The notes beneath the pieces are model-generated. The model was not told where the DNA came from and did no database searches. It saw only the letters and a program-made list of their open reading frames with translations. Shown piece after piece: positions 1 to 9,810 of a stretch of 64,000 nucleotides of DNA. The stretch covers positions 54,921 to 118,920 of the forward strand of contig VUAW01000010.1 of NCBI GenBank assembly GCA_008711135.1, given 5' to 3'. Position numbers and translations under genes: made by a program. How positions within the stretch are numbered: position 1 is the first letter of the stretch; the number at the start of each line of letters is the position of its first letter. Source of the DNA: Rhodobacteraceae bacterium LNNU 3342 (GTDB lineage: Bacteria; Pseudomonadota; Alphaproteobacteria; Rhodobacterales; Rhodobacteraceae).

Positions 1-810
1 AAGACGCTTGGTCACGCCCTTTGCCGTCAGCGGTCGCGTGACGTAGTCCGAATTGTACCGAACCTGCCGAACCACCCAGTCGGGCAGCACCGCCACGCCT
101 CGGTTCGCCGCAACCAGCATCAGGATCACTGCCGTCAGCTCCACCTGCCGTACGGCCCGCGGTTCGACCCGCGCCGGCGTCAGCAGTTCGGTAAAGACAT
201 CCAGCCGCGATCGGTCGACAGGGTAAGTAATCAGCAGTTCATCGCGCAGATCCTCCGCCTCGATGAACGGACGTTCTGCCAGGGGATTCTGGCTGGAGGC
301 GACGAAGACAGGTTCATAATCGAACAGCGGCGTGAACTGGATGCCCGGCAGATCCTCCGGGTCCGAGGAGACCACCAGATCTACCTCCTCGCGCACAAGT
401 GCGGGTAGCGCGCCAAAGGCAAGCCCCGGACGAATGTCCACATCCACGTCCGGCCAAGCATGGCGGAACTGCTCCAGCACCGGGAACAGCCATTCAAAAC
501 AGGCGTGGCATTCGATGGCGATGTGCAGCCGCCCGGTCTTGCCGGACTTGAGCGCGCGGAAATCCTCTTCCAGCGACTCGATCTCGGGCAGGATGCGCTC
601 GGCCAGCCGCAGCAGCCTCTGTCCCGCCGCCGATAGCCGCAACGGCTTGGACCGGCGCACGAAAAGCTCCACCCCGACCTGATCCTCAAGACCTTTCACC
701 TGATGCGAAAGCGCCGACTGCGTCATGTTCAACTGGTCTGCTGCCCGCGCGAGGCCGCCGGCCTCATGGATGGCGCGAATGGTCCGCAGGTGGCGAAACT
801 CGAGGTGCAT
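1..810 (-). CDS. metR: MetR, LysR-type regulator of methionine genes (3' end cut by window edge)
   Basis: LysR-family activator of methionine biosynthesis; 270 codons are present and the C-terminus lies beyond position 1. The N-terminus (MHLEFRHLRTIRAIHEAGG) is a LysR winged helix with the QSALSHQ recognition region. The effector domain carries the MetR-like stretches IAIECHAC, VSSDPEDLPG and YPVDRSRLDV, which match E. coli MetR well from memory. It is transcribed away from metF, and the gap between them holds a perfect TGAA-N5-TTCA box. By analogy it would use homocysteine as co-effector to control metF and itself. The ATG at 808-810 is the first start before the helix-turn-helix; its Shine-Dalgarno sequence is weak. 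Confidence 0.9.
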   Translation of the reverse strand, partial: MHLEFRHLRTIRAIHEAGGLARAADQLNMTQSALSHQVKGLEDQVGVELFVRRSKPLRLSAAGQRLLRLAERILPEIESLEEDFRALKSGKTGRLHIAIECHACFEWLFPVLEQFRHAWPDVDVDIRPGLAFGALPALVREEVDLVVSSDPEDLPGIQFTPLFDYEPVFVASSQNPLAERPFIEAEDLRDELLITYPVDRSRLDVFTELLTPARVEPRAVRQVELTAVILMLVAANRGVAVLPDWVVRQVRYNSDYVTRPLTAKGVTKRL

Positions 811-843
811 CTTCAATCTGGCTCATATTCATCTTGAGAACTA

Positions 844-856
844 TGAATTTGTTTCA
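844..856. promoter_or_regulatory. MetR binding box
   Basis: Perfect palindrome TGAA-TTTGT-TTCA, identical to the E. coli MetR consensus TGAA-N5-TTCA. It lies between the divergent metR and metF, 34 bases before the metR start codon and 44 before metF. A further inverted pair, TTCAT (828-832) and ATGAA (843-847), overlaps it and may be a second half-site. Function is inferred from consensus and position. Confidence 0.7.
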
Positions 857-900
857 CGAAATGCTGCGTGCGACAAGGGGACAACAGCAGGAGTTGTCCC

Positions 901-1767
901 ATGTCCACGCCGCGTATCTCGTTCGAGTTCTTCCCGCCCCAGACGCTGGAAGCCAGCTTTCGCCTGTGGGAAACGGTGCAGATGCTGGCGCCGCTGAAGC
1001 CATCCTTTGTTTCGGTCACCTATGGCGCGGGCGGCACCACCCGCAAGCTGACCCATGACGCCGTAACCACCATCGGTCGCAACTTCGGCCTGAACGTCGC
1101 GGCGCACCTGACATGCGTGGATGCGACCAAGGGAGAAACACTTTCTATCGCCGAGTCCTATGCCGCAGCCGGTGTCACGGAAATCGTCGCACTGCGCGGG
1201 GATGCACCCAAGGGGGCCGCGCGCTTCACACCGCACCCGGAAGGTTTTGCCGACTCGCTCGAACTGATCGCGTCGCTGGCGGACACCGGCCGCTTTACGC
1301 TGCGCGTCGGCGCCTACCCCGAACCGCACCCCGAGGCCGCGCATCCGCTGTCGGACGTGCTCTGGCTCAAGCGCAAGATCGACGCCGGCGCTCATTCCGC
1401 CATCACGCAGTTCTTCTTTGAGGCCGAGACCTTCCTGCGGTTCCGCGACGCCTGCGCGGACGAAGGTATCGCGGCGCCCATCATCCCCGGCATCCTGCCG
1501 ATCGAGAACTGGGACGGGGTCAAGCGCTTTGCCGCCCGCTGCGGTACGCAGGTGCCCCAGTGGCTCGACGATGCCTTTGCTGCGGCCAAGCGCGACGGGC
1601 GCGAGGATCTGCTGGCCAGCGCTCTTTGCACCGAACTTTGCGACACGCTGATCCAGGAAGGGGTGAGGGATTTGCATTTCTACACTCTGAACCGCCCCCA
1701 ACTGACCCGGGACGTCTGTCATGCCTTGGGCGTGGTGCCAGAGGTGGTTCTGGAAAACGTCGCCTGA
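901..1767 (+). CDS. metF: Methylenetetrahydrofolate reductase MetF
   Basis: Cytosolic FAD enzyme that reduces 5,10-methylene-THF to 5-methyl-THF, the methyl donor for methionine synthase. The 288-residue length fits bacterial MetF. The start STPRISFEFFPPQT is the typical first strand of the TIM barrel with its catalytic Glu; VSVTYGAGG, LRGDAP and ITQFFFE are further family motifs. The ATG at 901 is preceded by AGGAG about 7 bases upstream; an upstream in-frame start at 868 lacks such a site. Regulation by the divergent MetR is likely because of the box at 844-856. Confidence 0.95.
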   Translation: MSTPRISFEFFPPQTLEASFRLWETVQMLAPLKPSFVSVTYGAGGTTRKLTHDAVTTIGRNFGLNVAAHLTCVDATKGETLSIAESYAAAGVTEIVALRGDAPKGAARFTPHPEGFADSLELIASLADTGRFTLRVGAYPEPHPEAAHPLSDVLWLKRKIDAGAHSAITQFFFEAETFLRFRDACADEGIAAPIIPGILPIENWDGVKRFAARCGTQVPQWLDDAFAAAKRDGREDLLASALCTELCDTLIQEGVRDLHFYTLNRPQLTRDVCHALGVVPEVVLENVA

Positions 1768-1822
1768 CCGTTGCGCCTGCCCTGCCCCCTCGCTAGCCTT
1801 CGCTGCAGCAAGGGGGGCAGGA

Positions 1823-2308
1823 ATGGACGGACAATTCGTAGCAACGCGGCCAGAAGAACAGATCTCGCGCGACAGGCTCTTGTCGATGTCAGGGCTGGAG
1901 GCGATGCAGGAAATGCTCGCCGGCGGGATGGCACTCCCGACCATTTCGGGATTGCTGAACTACCGGCTGCACAGCGTCGAACAGGATCGCGTGGCTTTCC
2001 GCGGGGCCGCGCGTTTTGCCCACACCAACCCCTTCGGGACAGTGCATGGCGGCTGGTACGGCACGGTTCTAGACAGCGCCATGGGCTGCGCGGTGATGAC
2101 ACGCGTGCCGAAAGGCTTCTGGTACACAACGCTCGAATACAAGGTGAACATCACCCGCGCCCTGCCGATCGACATGCCGATCGAGGCTGTGGGCACCGTT
2201 CTTCACGCCGGGCGATCCACGGCGGTGGCAGAGGCGGCGATCCGCGGACTGGATGACGGGCGACTTTATGCCTCGGCCACGACGACCTGCATCATCCTGG
2301 AAGGATAA
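1823..2308 (+). CDS. PaaI-type hotdog-fold thioesterase
   Basis: 161 residues with a single hotdog domain. The helix motif HGGWYGTVLDSAMG near residues 70-83 matches the HGG...DSA pattern of PaaI-like acyl-CoA thioesterases, and the C-terminal ASATTTCIIL forms the last strand. Such enzymes hydrolyse acyl- or aryl-CoA thioesters; the substrate cannot be read here. The ATG at 1823 follows a purine-rich AGGGGGG site. It sits 55 bases after metF on the same strand and may be cotranscribed. A hairpin at 2326-2352 separates it from the convergent decarboxylase. Confidence 0.85.
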   Translation: MDGQFVATRPEEQISRDRLLSMSGLEAMQEMLAGGMALPTISGLLNYRLHSVEQDRVAFRGAARFAHTNPFGTVHGGWYGTVLDSAMGCAVMTRVPKGFWYTTLEYKVNITRALPIDMPIEAVGTVLHAGRSTAVAEAAIRGLDDGRLYASATTTCIILEG

Positions 2309-2325
2309 GGGCCGTTCCAGATGGC

Positions 2326-2352
2326 AAAAGGCGCAGCCGCAGCCGCGCCTTT
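2326..2352. terminator. Bidirectional hairpin terminator between thioesterase and ornithine decarboxylase
   Basis: Inverted repeat AAAGGCGC / GCGCCTTT with a 10-base loop. The A- and T-ends allow it to act on both strands between two convergent genes. Confidence 0.6.
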
Positions 2353-2373
2353 CATCTACCAGCGGGTCGGTGC

Positions 2374-3519
2374 TCAGCCGCGCAGCGACAGTGCGGTGAC
2401 GATGCTCAGGTCGCCGAAGCCGTTGAACCGAGTGTTCGTTGCGACCGAATAGGCGCCCAGCCCGTGGAACAGGACGAAATCACCCTCTTCCATGTCCGCC
2501 GGCAGCGACAATTCACCGGGCAGCCGGTCGACACTGTCGCAGGTCGGGCCAAAGATGATCCGCATCTGGCCTTCGCCGATACGCAGTTCGCCTTCCCGGC
2601 TGCGAACCTCCATCCGATCGATTGCACCGATCAGCGGCAGTTCCGCCAGCGCGCCATAGATGCCGTCGGTCAGGAACACATGCTCGTCGTCACGGATGCC
2701 GCGGACGCGGGTCGCCAGCGTGAAGGCATCGGCCACCAGACCGCGGCCCGGCTCACACACCAGCGCCGGACGGTTGTCACCGAAGGCTTCGGTCGCCACA
2801 CGGTCGATCAGCGCAAAGATCGCCTCCAGTTGCGGTGCCACCCCGTTCAGGCGGTGCGAGGGAAAGCCGCCGCCCACGTTGAGCCGCGCGATCTTCACGC
2901 CCGCCTCGGACGCGATCTGCGCCGCGGTGCGGATGTAGGCGTCCCATGCCGACGCATCGGTGCACTGCGTGCCGGGGTGGAAGGTCAGCGACGGGATGAA
3001 GCCCGCCTCTGCGACCTCGCGCAGCAGCGTGATCGCCTTCTCCACCGTCGCGCCGAACTTGGCGCCAAAGTCATAGGCAGCGCCCTTGACCGGCAGCTTG
3101 AAGCGGACGGAAATCTCCTTGCCAGCGGCGGGCACCATCTCGATCAGCTTGGCCAGTTCCGAATGGCTGTCGACTGAATAGCTGTCCACGTCGGCTTCCA
3201 CCGCGACGGCGATCTCGGCGCGCGACCGGACGGGATTATTGTAGTGCAGGGCCGCTTCGGGTGCGATGCGGCGGATCAGGCGGATCTCCTCAGGCGAGGC
3301 AACGTCATAGCCGCGCACGCCGGCCGCGGCGAGGTTCTCGATCACCACGTCGGCGGGGTTCGACTTGACGGCATAGGTCACCAGACCCGGAAAGCCATCA
3401 AGGAACCGGCGCGCGGTCGCCTGAAGGACGCAGGGCGCAAAGAACATCACCGGCGCGTCGCTGTCGTGGATACGGAGGAATTCGGACGGTCGCGTCCAGA
3501 TCGTTTTCGAGAGCCCCAT
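2374..3519 (-). CDS. Ornithine (lysine/ornithine) decarboxylase, fold-III PLP enzyme
   Basis: Makes putrescine from ornithine, the entry step of polyamine synthesis, in the cytosol. 381 residues, the usual length of alphaproteobacterial alanine-racemase-fold decarboxylases. Visible motifs are AVKSNP (PLP-binding Lys), HPGTQC, LNVGGGFPS (phosphate-binding Gly loop), CEPGRGLVADA and FGPTCDSVD, with the active-site Cys contributed across the dimer. The start at 3519 (MGLSKTIW) has AAGGAA 7-12 bases upstream; an in-frame extension to 3678 has no site. A divergent Lrp-type gene begins 219 bases away and is a plausible regulator. Lysine activity cannot be excluded. Confidence 0.9.
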   Translation of the reverse strand: MGLSKTIWTRPSEFLRIHDSDAPVMFFAPCVLQATARRFLDGFPGLVTYAVKSNPADVVIENLAAAGVRGYDVASPEEIRLIRRIAPEAALHYNNPVRSRAEIAVAVEADVDSYSVDSHSELAKLIEMVPAAGKEISVRFKLPVKGAAYDFGAKFGATVEKAITLLREVAEAGFIPSLTFHPGTQCTDASAWDAYIRTAAQIASEAGVKIARLNVGGGFPSHRLNGVAPQLEAIFALIDRVATEAFGDNRPALVCEPGRGLVADAFTLATRVRGIRDDEHVFLTDGIYGALAELPLIGAIDRMEVRSREGELRIGEGQMRIIFGPTCDSVDRLPGELSLPADMEEGDFVLFHGLGAYSVATNTRFNGFGDLSIVTALSLRG

Positions 3520-3738
3520 CGGCGTGTTCCTTTCATTCTGCCAACAGAGCGCAGCCTGACCCCATCCTGGCACGACCAGTTCGGAGCCGCTTACGCGTTC
3601 TACCAAACCAGGCCAGGTGCGTATGAGCCGCCCTTTTCCTGAAAACGAGACCGCGCATATGGGACACATTTTCCCCAAGAGGAAGAGTTGTTCTGCCAGA
3701 AAAAGCAGTCATAGTGACGAAAACATCGGCATTTTGAC

Positions 3739-4170
3739 ATGGACGATCTGGATCACGCAATTCTCGCCCAGTTGGCGGCTGACGCCCGGATTTCGGTGGC
3801 GGTCCTGTCGCGCCGGCTCAAGGTCGCGCGTTCGACCGTCCAGGCGCGGATCGAACGGCTGGAAGCCACGGGAATCATTGCGGGATACACGGTAAAGCTG
3901 GGCGACAAGGCGCGGCAGGGACGCATTCGCGCATCCGTCCTGCTGACGATTGAGCCGCGCGCGCAGGCGAATGTCCTGACGCGACTCAGGGCGCTGCCGC
4001 AGGTTGAAAAGGTGCATACCACCAGCGGCCGTGTGGATCTTCTGCTGCAGGTGGTCGCCACGACAACCGCGGCATTGGACGATGTTCTGGACGCGGTCGG
4101 CACGATCCCCGGCGTCAGGTCATCCGAAAGCCTGATCCACCTGTCGACCAAGTTCGACCGCGCCGATTAG
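3739..4170 (+). CDS. Lrp/AsnC-family transcriptional regulator
   Basis: 143 residues: an N-terminal helix-turn-helix (residues about 1-60, with VAVLSRRLKVARSTVQARIERLE) followed by a RAM/AsnC ligand domain with the pattern VLTRLRALPQVEKVHTTSGRVDLL. Family members are octameric DNA-binding proteins that sense amino acids. Its divergence from ornithine decarboxylase suggests, by inference, control of amino-acid-to-polyamine flux. The start at 3739 has no strong Shine-Dalgarno sequence, but the helix-turn-helix needs it. Confidence 0.9.
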   Translation: MDDLDHAILAQLAADARISVAVLSRRLKVARSTVQARIERLEATGIIAGYTVKLGDKARQGRIRASVLLTIEPRAQANVLTRLRALPQVEKVHTTSGRVDLLLQVVATTTAALDDVLDAVGTIPGVRSSESLIHLSTKFDRAD

Positions 4171-4232
4171 CCCTTAACCAAACCTTAGGTCTTTGATCCG
4201 CATGCTAATCCGGCACATGGACGGAGCAGACC

Positions 4233-4439
4233 TTGCGTTACGACAAACCCCTGACCCTGCCCAAGGACGGGCGCCACGGCGGCTCGCTGAGCGCGAACTA
4301 CCATGAATACGGTCTTGCTGCGCAGGATGAGGACGAAGGCGAAGAAGCGGTGCAGCTTTCGCCCCGGCGCTTCGCAGTCTTTGCCGCGCTGGCATTTCTG
4401 CCCGCACTTGTGCTGTTACTGTCCCGCAGCTTTGGATGA
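4233..4439 (+). CDS. Small membrane protein of unknown function
   Basis: 68 codons from a TTG start with GGAG about 8 bases upstream. The N-terminal half is hydrophilic with an acidic run (DEDEGEE, about residues 32-38). The C-terminal 20 residues (FAVFAALAFLPALVLLLSR) form one membrane helix ending in Arg-Ser-Phe-Gly, which suggests a tail-anchored protein. It lies just before valS on the same strand. No known family is recognised. The TTG start and short length lower certainty, but the helix and ordered layout look coding. Confidence 0.6.
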   Translation: MRYDKPLTLPKDGRHGGSLSANYHEYGLAAQDEDEGEEAVQLSPRRFAVFAALAFLPALVLLLSRSFG

Positions 4440-4508
4440 CCAGCAGCCTTTCCCTTGATCCGGCGCCGCGCTAAACACAGGCGCGACAAGGATCGAAGGG
4501 GACGCCGC

Positions 4509-7373
4509 ATGGCCATGGAAAAGACATTCGACGCCGCCGGGGCCGAAGCGCGGCTTTATGCGGAATGGGAAGAGGCAGGGGCCTTCAAGGCAGGCGCCAA
4601 TGCCAGCCGGGATGATACCTTCTGCATCATGATCCCGCCGCCGAATGTCACCGGCAGCCTGCACATGGGCCACGCCTTCAACAACACTTTGCAGGACATC
4701 CTGATCCGCTGGCACCGGATGCGCGGGTTCGACACGCTCTGGCAGCCGGGGACCGACCATGCGGGCATCGCGACCCAGATGGTGACCGAACGCGAGATGG
4801 CGGCGAATGGCGAACCCAGCCGCCGCGACATGGGGCGCGAGGCCTTCGTCAACCGCGTCTGGCAGCAGAAGGTCAAATCCCGCGGCACCATCATCGGCCA
4901 GCTGAAACGGCTCGGTGCCTCCTGCGACTGGTCGCGCGAGGCCTTTACCATGGGCGGCGCCAAGGGCGACCCCGAGGCTGGGACTGGCCCGAACTTCCAC
5001 GACGCGGTGATCAAGGTCTTCGTGGATCTTTACAACAAGCGCCTGATCTACCGCGGCAAACGGCTGGTGAACTGGGACCCGCATTTCGAGACCGCGATTT
5101 CCGACCTCGAGGTCGAGAATATCGAGGTCGCGGGCCACATGTGGCACTTCAAGTACCCGCTGGCCGGGGGCGAAACCTATACCTACGTGGAAAAGGACGC
5201 CGACGGCAACGTGGTGCTGGAGGAGGAGCGGGACTACATCTCCATCGCCACCACGCGCCCAGAAACCATGCTGGGCGACGGCGCAGTTGCGGTGCATCCT
5301 TCGGACGAACGCTATGCCCCCATCATTGGCAAGCTTTGTGAAATCCCGGTCGGTCCCAAGGAACACCGCCGCCTGATCCCGATCATCACCGATGAATATC
5401 CCGATCCGAACTTCGGCTCAGGCGCGGTGAAGATCACGGGCGCGCATGACTTCAACGACTATGGCGTCGCACGTCGCAACAACATCCCGCTCTACCGCCT
5501 GATGGACACGCGGGCTCAGATGCGCAACGACGGCGCACCCTATGCCGACTGCGCCGCCCGCGCACATGAAATCGCCAATGGCGCGGCCTTTGACGAAGCT
5601 TCGGTCGATGCGCTGAACCTTGTGCCCGACGACCTGCGCGGCCTTGACCGGATGGAGGCGCGCAAGCGCGTCATCGAACAGGTCACTGCCGAGGGCCTTG
5701 CCGTGATGACCACGGATGCCGAGGGCAATCCGGTGCCGCTGGTCGAAAACAAGCCGATCACCCAGCCCTTCGGCGACCGGTCCAAGGTGGTGATCGAGCC
5801 GATGCTGACCGACCAGTGGTTCGTGGATGCGGAAAAGATCGTCACCCCGGCGCTGGACGCCGTGCGCGATGGCCGCACCAAGATCCTGCCGGAACAGCAC
5901 GAAAAGGTCTATTTCCACTGGCTTGAAAACATCGAGCCGTGGTGCATTTCCCGCCAGCTCTGGTGGGGTCACCAGATCCCGGTGTGGTACGACGAGGATG
6001 GCCGCGAATACTGTGCGGCGTCCGAAGAAGAGGCCGTCGCCATGGCCGGCGGCAAGGCGCTGACCCGCGACCCCGACGTGCTCGACACCTGGTTCTCCTC
6101 CGGTCTCTGGCCGATCGGGACGCTGGGCTGGCCCGAGGATAATGAGGCGCTGCGCAAGTATTTCCCGACGGATGTTCTGATCACCGGGTTCGACATCATC
6201 TTCTTCTGGGTTGCCCGGATGATGATGATGCAGCTTGCGGTGGTGGATCAGGTGCCGTTCCACACCGTCTACGTCCATGCCTTGGTGCGCGACGAAAAGG
6301 GCAAGAAGATGTCCAAGTCGCTGGGCAACGTGCTCGACCCCCTGGAACTGATCGACGAGTACGGCGCGGATGCGGTGCGGTTCACGCTGACCTCGATGGC
6401 GGCGATGGGGCGCGACCTGAAGCTGTCTACCGCGCGGATCGCCGGCTACCGCAACTTCGGCACCAAGATCTGGAACGCCGCCCGTTTCGCCGAAATGAAC
6501 GGCGTCTGGGAAGGGCACGAAACCCGCACCACCCCGCCCCAGGCCACCGCCACCGTGAACCGCTGGATCATCGGCGAGGTCGCCCGCGTGCGCGAGGAGA
6601 TGGATGCCGCCCTTGGCGCCTTCCGCTTCAACGACGCGGCCAACGCGCTTTACGCCTTTGTCTGGGGCAAGGTCTGCGACTGGTACGTCGAATTTGCCAA
6701 GCCCCTGCTGGCCGATGAGGCGACGGCGGCAGAAACCCGCGCCACGATGGCCTGGGTGCTGGACCAGTGCCTGATCCTGCTGCATCCAATCATGCCCTTC
6801 ATCACCGAGGAGCTGTGGCAGACGACCGGCGCCCGGACCAAGATGCTCGTCCATGGCGACTGGCCGACCTACGGCCCAGAACTGATCGACGCGGCGGCGG
6901 ACCGGGAAATGAACTGGGTCATCGGCCTGATCGAGGAAATCCGTTCCGCCCGCGCGCAGATGCATGTGCCGGTAGGCCTGAAGCTCAACATGCTGCAGAT
7001 CGAACTGGACGAGTCCGGCCGCGCCGCTTGGGCCCGGAACGAGGCGCTGATCCAGCGGCTCGCCCGCATCGAGACGCTGGAGGAAGCGGCAACCGCCCCC
7101 AAGGGCGCGATCACCATCGCGGTCGAGGGCGGCAACTTTGCTATCCCGCTGGAAGGCGTCATCGACATCGCCGAGGAAAAGACGCGGCTGGCCAAGACGC
7201 TGGAAAAGCTTGAAAAGGAAATGGGTGGCCTGCGCGGGCGGCTGAACAACCCGAAGTTCGTGGCCTCTGCCCCCGAGGAAGTCGTCGAGGAAAGCCGCGA
7301 GCTTCTGGCCCAGAAAGAGGATGAGGCCGCCAAGCTTCAGGCCGCGCTGACACGTCTGGCCGAAGTCGCCTGA
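4509..7373 (+). CDS. valS: Valyl-tRNA synthetase
   Basis: Class I aminoacyl-tRNA synthetase charging tRNA-Val. 954 residues, close to E. coli ValS (951). The HIGH-type motif HMGH is at residues 52-55 within [15 protein letters not shown], and KMSKS is at 600-604. DWSREAFTM and [10 protein letters not shown] mark the catalytic and editing (CP1) domains, and the C-terminal 90 residues are the Lys/Glu-rich coiled coil typical of ValS. The start MAMEKTFD at 4509 is preceded by GAAGGGGA; the upstream in-frame extension to 4455 is Arg-rich and unlike the family. Confidence 0.97.
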   Translation: MAMEKTFDAAGAEARLYAEWEEAGAFKAGANASRDDTFCIMIPPPNVTGSLHMGHAFNNTLQDILIRWHRMRGFDTLWQPGTDHAGIATQMVTEREMAANGEPSRRDMGREAFVNRVWQQKVKSRGTIIGQLKRLGASCDWSREAFTMGGAKGDPEAGTGPNFHDAVIKVFVDLYNKRLIYRGKRLVNWDPHFETAISDLEVENIEVAGHMWHFKYPLAGGETYTYVEKDADGNVVLEEERDYISIATTRPETMLGDGAVAVHPSDERYAPIIGKLCEIPVGPKEHRRLIPIITDEYPDPNFGSGAVKITGAHDFNDYGVARRNNIPLYRLMDTRAQMRNDGAPYADCAARAHEIANGAAFDEASVDALNLVPDDLRGLDRMEARKRVIEQVTAEGLAVMTTDAEGNPVPLVENKPITQPFGDRSKVVIEPMLTDQWFVDAEKIVTPALDAVRDGRTKILPEQHEKVYFHWLENIEPWCISRQLWWGHQIPVWYDEDGREYCAASEEEAVAMAGGKALTRDPDVLDTWFSSGLWPIGTLGWPEDNEALRKYFPTDVLITGFDIIFFWVARMMMMQLAVVDQVPFHTVYVHALVRDEKGKKMSKSLGNVLDPLELIDEYGADAVRFTLTSMAAMGRDLKLSTARIAGYRNFGTKIWNAARFAEMNGVWEGHETRTTPPQATATVNRWIIGEVARVREEMDAALGAFRFNDAANALYAFVWGKVCDWYVEFAKPLLADEATAAETRATMAWVLDQCLILLHPIMPFITEELWQTTGARTKMLVHGDWPTYGPELIDAAADREMNWVIGLIEEIRSARAQMHVPVGLKLNMLQIELDESGRAAWARNEALIQRLARIETLEEAATAPKGAITIAVEGGNFAIPLEGVIDIAEEKTRLAKTLEKLEKEMGGLRGRLNNPKFVASAPEEVVEESRELLAQKEDEAAKLQAALTRLAEVA

Positions 7374-7396
7374 TCGCGGAACAGGGGGAGGAACCG

Positions 7397-8500
7397 ATGG
7401 CGCCGCGCTATACATCGCTGGTCGAGGGGCTGCCTGCCTCGGTCCCCTTCGTGGGTCCTGAAACGCAGGAACGGGAACGGGGCCGCCCCTTCATCGCGCG
7501 GTTGGGCGCGAATGAAAGCCTCTTTGGCCCCTCCCCCCGCGCCGTCGAGGCAATGCGGGCGGCGGCTGCCGAAACCTGGATGTATGGCGACGCGCAAAGC
7601 CACGACCTGCGGCACGCGCTGGCCGAACATCACGGGGTGGCGCCGGAAAACATCATTGTGGGCGAAGGCATCGATGGGCTGCTGGGCTATCTTGTCCGGC
7701 TGCTCGTGGCGCCGGGGGATGCGGTGGTGACCTCGGACGGGGCCTATCCAACCTTCAATTACCACGTGGCGGGATTTGGCGGGGTCCTGCACAAGGTGCC
7801 GTTCAAGGACGACCGTGAAGACCCCGAGGCGCTGATCGCCCGCGCGGCAGAGCTGGGCGCGAAGCTCGTCTACCTCTCCAACCCCGACAACCCGATGGGT
7901 ACCTGGCACGACGGCGCCACCCTCCAGCGCATGATCTATGCAGTTCCAAAAGGCACGCTTCTGGTGCTGGACGAGGCTTATGTCGAACTTGCCCCCGAAG
8001 GCACCGCGCCGCCGCTGGACATGACTGACCCGCGGGTGATCCGGATGCGCACATTCTCCAAGGTGCACGGGCTGGCCGGTGCACGTGTCGGCTATGCCCT
8101 GGGTGAGGCCAAGCTGATCCGCGCCTTTGACAAGATCCGCAACCACTTCGGCATGGCCCGCGTCAGCCAGGCCGGCGCCTTGGCCGCGCTGCAGGACCAA
8201 GACTGGCTGGCCCATGTCCAGGCGCAGGTCGCGGCGGCCCGTGACCGGCTCGCTAAAATCGCACGAGCAAACGGCCTGCGGCCCCTACCCTCGGCCACCA
8301 ACTTCGTGACAATGGACTGCGGGGGCGATGGCGCCTTTGCCCGCCGCGTGCTGGCAGAGCTTCTGGCCCGCGACATCTTTGTACGGATGCCCTTTGTCGC
8401 GCCGCAAGACCGCTGCATCCGGGTCAGTTGCGGACGCGAACAGGATCTTGACGCTTTTGCCGCTGCCCTGTCCAACGCGCTGGCAGCGGCACGCGGTTAG
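7397..8500 (+). CDS. HisC-like PLP aminotransferase
   Basis: 367 residues, class I/II aminotransferase of the histidinol-phosphate aminotransferase group. Motifs are LGANES, the PLP-contact stretch SNPDNPMGT (the Asn), LDEAYVEL (Asp pairing with the PLP nitrogen) and TFSKVHGLAGARVGY with the Schiff-base Lys. Start 7397 has GGGGGAGG upstream. It follows valS by 23 bases and may be cotranscribed. No other his genes are nearby, so it could be a second HisC or an aromatic/other amino-acid aminotransferase. The stop overlaps the convergent gene by 4 bases. Confidence 0.85.
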   Translation: MAPRYTSLVEGLPASVPFVGPETQERERGRPFIARLGANESLFGPSPRAVEAMRAAAAETWMYGDAQSHDLRHALAEHHGVAPENIIVGEGIDGLLGYLVRLLVAPGDAVVTSDGAYPTFNYHVAGFGGVLHKVPFKDDREDPEALIARAAELGAKLVYLSNPDNPMGTWHDGATLQRMIYAVPKGTLLVLDEAYVELAPEGTAPPLDMTDPRVIRMRTFSKVHGLAGARVGYALGEAKLIRAFDKIRNHFGMARVSQAGALAALQDQDWLAHVQAQVAAARDRLAKIARANGLRPLPSATNFVTMDCGGDGAFARRVLAELLARDIFVRMPFVAPQDRCIRVSCGREQDLDAFAAALSNALAAARG

Positions 8501-9693
8501 GCCTCGGCAATAACCCGTGCGGCGGCGCTCAGCGCGCCCTCCCCATGGGGGATGCGCAGCGCGATCAGCCCAGCCTCTATCACGCCCAGCACCCCCATCA
8601 TCATGTGGGCGTTGACGTGGCCCATGTGCCCGATCCGGAAGAACCCGTGCCATGCGGGATCGCCCATTGGCGCCATGCCAAGCCCGATGCCCAGCGTCAC
8701 GCCGGCACGTGTTTCGGTCCAGTCCCGCAGCGCGGTGCCATTGGGCGACTGCATCCGGAGTGCGGTCACCGCATGCGCACGATGGGCGGCGTCAGGGATG
8801 TTCAGTTCGATCGCCCCTTCAGCGCCCCAACATTCCACTGCCGCCCAGACGGCGCGGGCCAAGCGGGCATGGCGGGTCCAGATCGCCTCAAGCCCCTCTT
8901 CCTCAATCATGCGCAATGCTTCGGCCAAGGCATAGAGGTGGTGCGTGGGCGCCGTTCCCCCGAAATACTGGTGGAAGAATTCTGTCTCGGTCCGGGGGCC
9001 CCAGTCCCAGTAAGGGGTGCGCAGGTCGGCGCGGGCGCAGGCCTCGCGGGCCCGGTCGTTGAACCAGACAAAACCCAGGCCCGGCGGCGTCATCAGCCCC
9101 TTCTGGCTGGCCGCAACCATGACGTCGACGCCCCAGTCGTCCATCCGGAACTCTTCGCATCCAAGCGAGGCGATGCAATCCACCATCAACAGCGCAGGGT
9201 GCCCGGCCGCATCGATCGCCGCCCGCACCGCCGCCACATCGCTGCGAACCGAGGTCGCGGTATCCACATGGGTCAGCAGCACCGCCCGGATCGTGTGATC
9301 GCGGTCGGCGGCCAGCGCCTCGCTCACCCGCGCGGCATCGACAGGGGTGCGCCGGCCAAAATCCAGCTCATCCACCGCCACGCCCATCTGGCGCGCCGCT
9401 TCCGCCCAACCCAGCCCGAACTGCCCGGTGACAAGCGAGAGCGCCCGGTCGCCGCGGGAAAAGACATTGGCGTTGGCTGCCTCCCAGGCGGCATGGCCGT
9501 TCCCGATATAGATCGCGACGTGATGGCGCGTTCCGGCCACGGTCCGCAATTGGGTGCGCATCACCTCGACCAGATCATGCAGGGGGCCGCCGTAAATATT
9601 CGGCGCGGCGCGGTGCATTGCGTTCAGCACCCTGTCCGGCATCACGGAAGGGCCGGGAATGGCCAGATAGGTGCGACCAAAGCCAAGGCTCAT
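8497..9693 (-). CDS. Serine/alanine-glyoxylate-type aminotransferase (class V)
   Basis: 398 residues, class V PLP aminotransferase. The N-terminal block YLAIPGPSVMPDRVLNAM is the hallmark of the alanine-glyoxylate/serine-glyoxylate group. VDCIASLGCEEFRMDDWGVDV carries the Asp, and ASQKGLMTPPGLGFV carries the Schiff-base Lys. It probably transaminates glyoxylate to glycine with serine or alanine; which donor is used is unclear. The ATG at 9693 follows GGAAAGAG, and an in-frame extension to 9750 has no site. It ends in a TTAG shared with the convergent HisC-like gene. Confidence 0.88.
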   Translation of the reverse strand: MSLGFGRTYLAIPGPSVMPDRVLNAMHRAAPNIYGGPLHDLVEVMRTQLRTVAGTRHHVAIYIGNGHAAWEAANANVFSRGDRALSLVTGQFGLGWAEAARQMGVAVDELDFGRRTPVDAARVSEALAADRDHTIRAVLLTHVDTATSVRSDVAAVRAAIDAAGHPALLMVDCIASLGCEEFRMDDWGVDVMVAASQKGLMTPPGLGFVWFNDRAREACARADLRTPYWDWGPRTETEFFHQYFGGTAPTHHLYALAEALRMIEEEGLEAIWTRHARLARAVWAAVECWGAEGAIELNIPDAAHRAHAVTALRMQSPNGTALRDWTETRAGVTLGIGLGMAPMGDPAWHGFFRIGHMGHVNAHMMMGVLGVIEAGLIALRIPHGEGALSAAARVIAEA

Positions 9694-9810
9694 GCGGATT
9701 CTCTTTCCTGTTGAACACCTTTGGCTACGCGGCGGTGCGAACGCCGTCAATCCAGCGGCCCGCCTTTCTTGCCTCGTCCGGCGAATGTCGCTAGATCAGC
9801 CCAAGCAACC

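Noticed and set aside
5418..7415. 665-codon open frame on the minus strand
   Set aside because: Antisense shadow of valS, which has all family motifs; long shadow ORFs are expected in GC-rich DNA and this one resembles no family.
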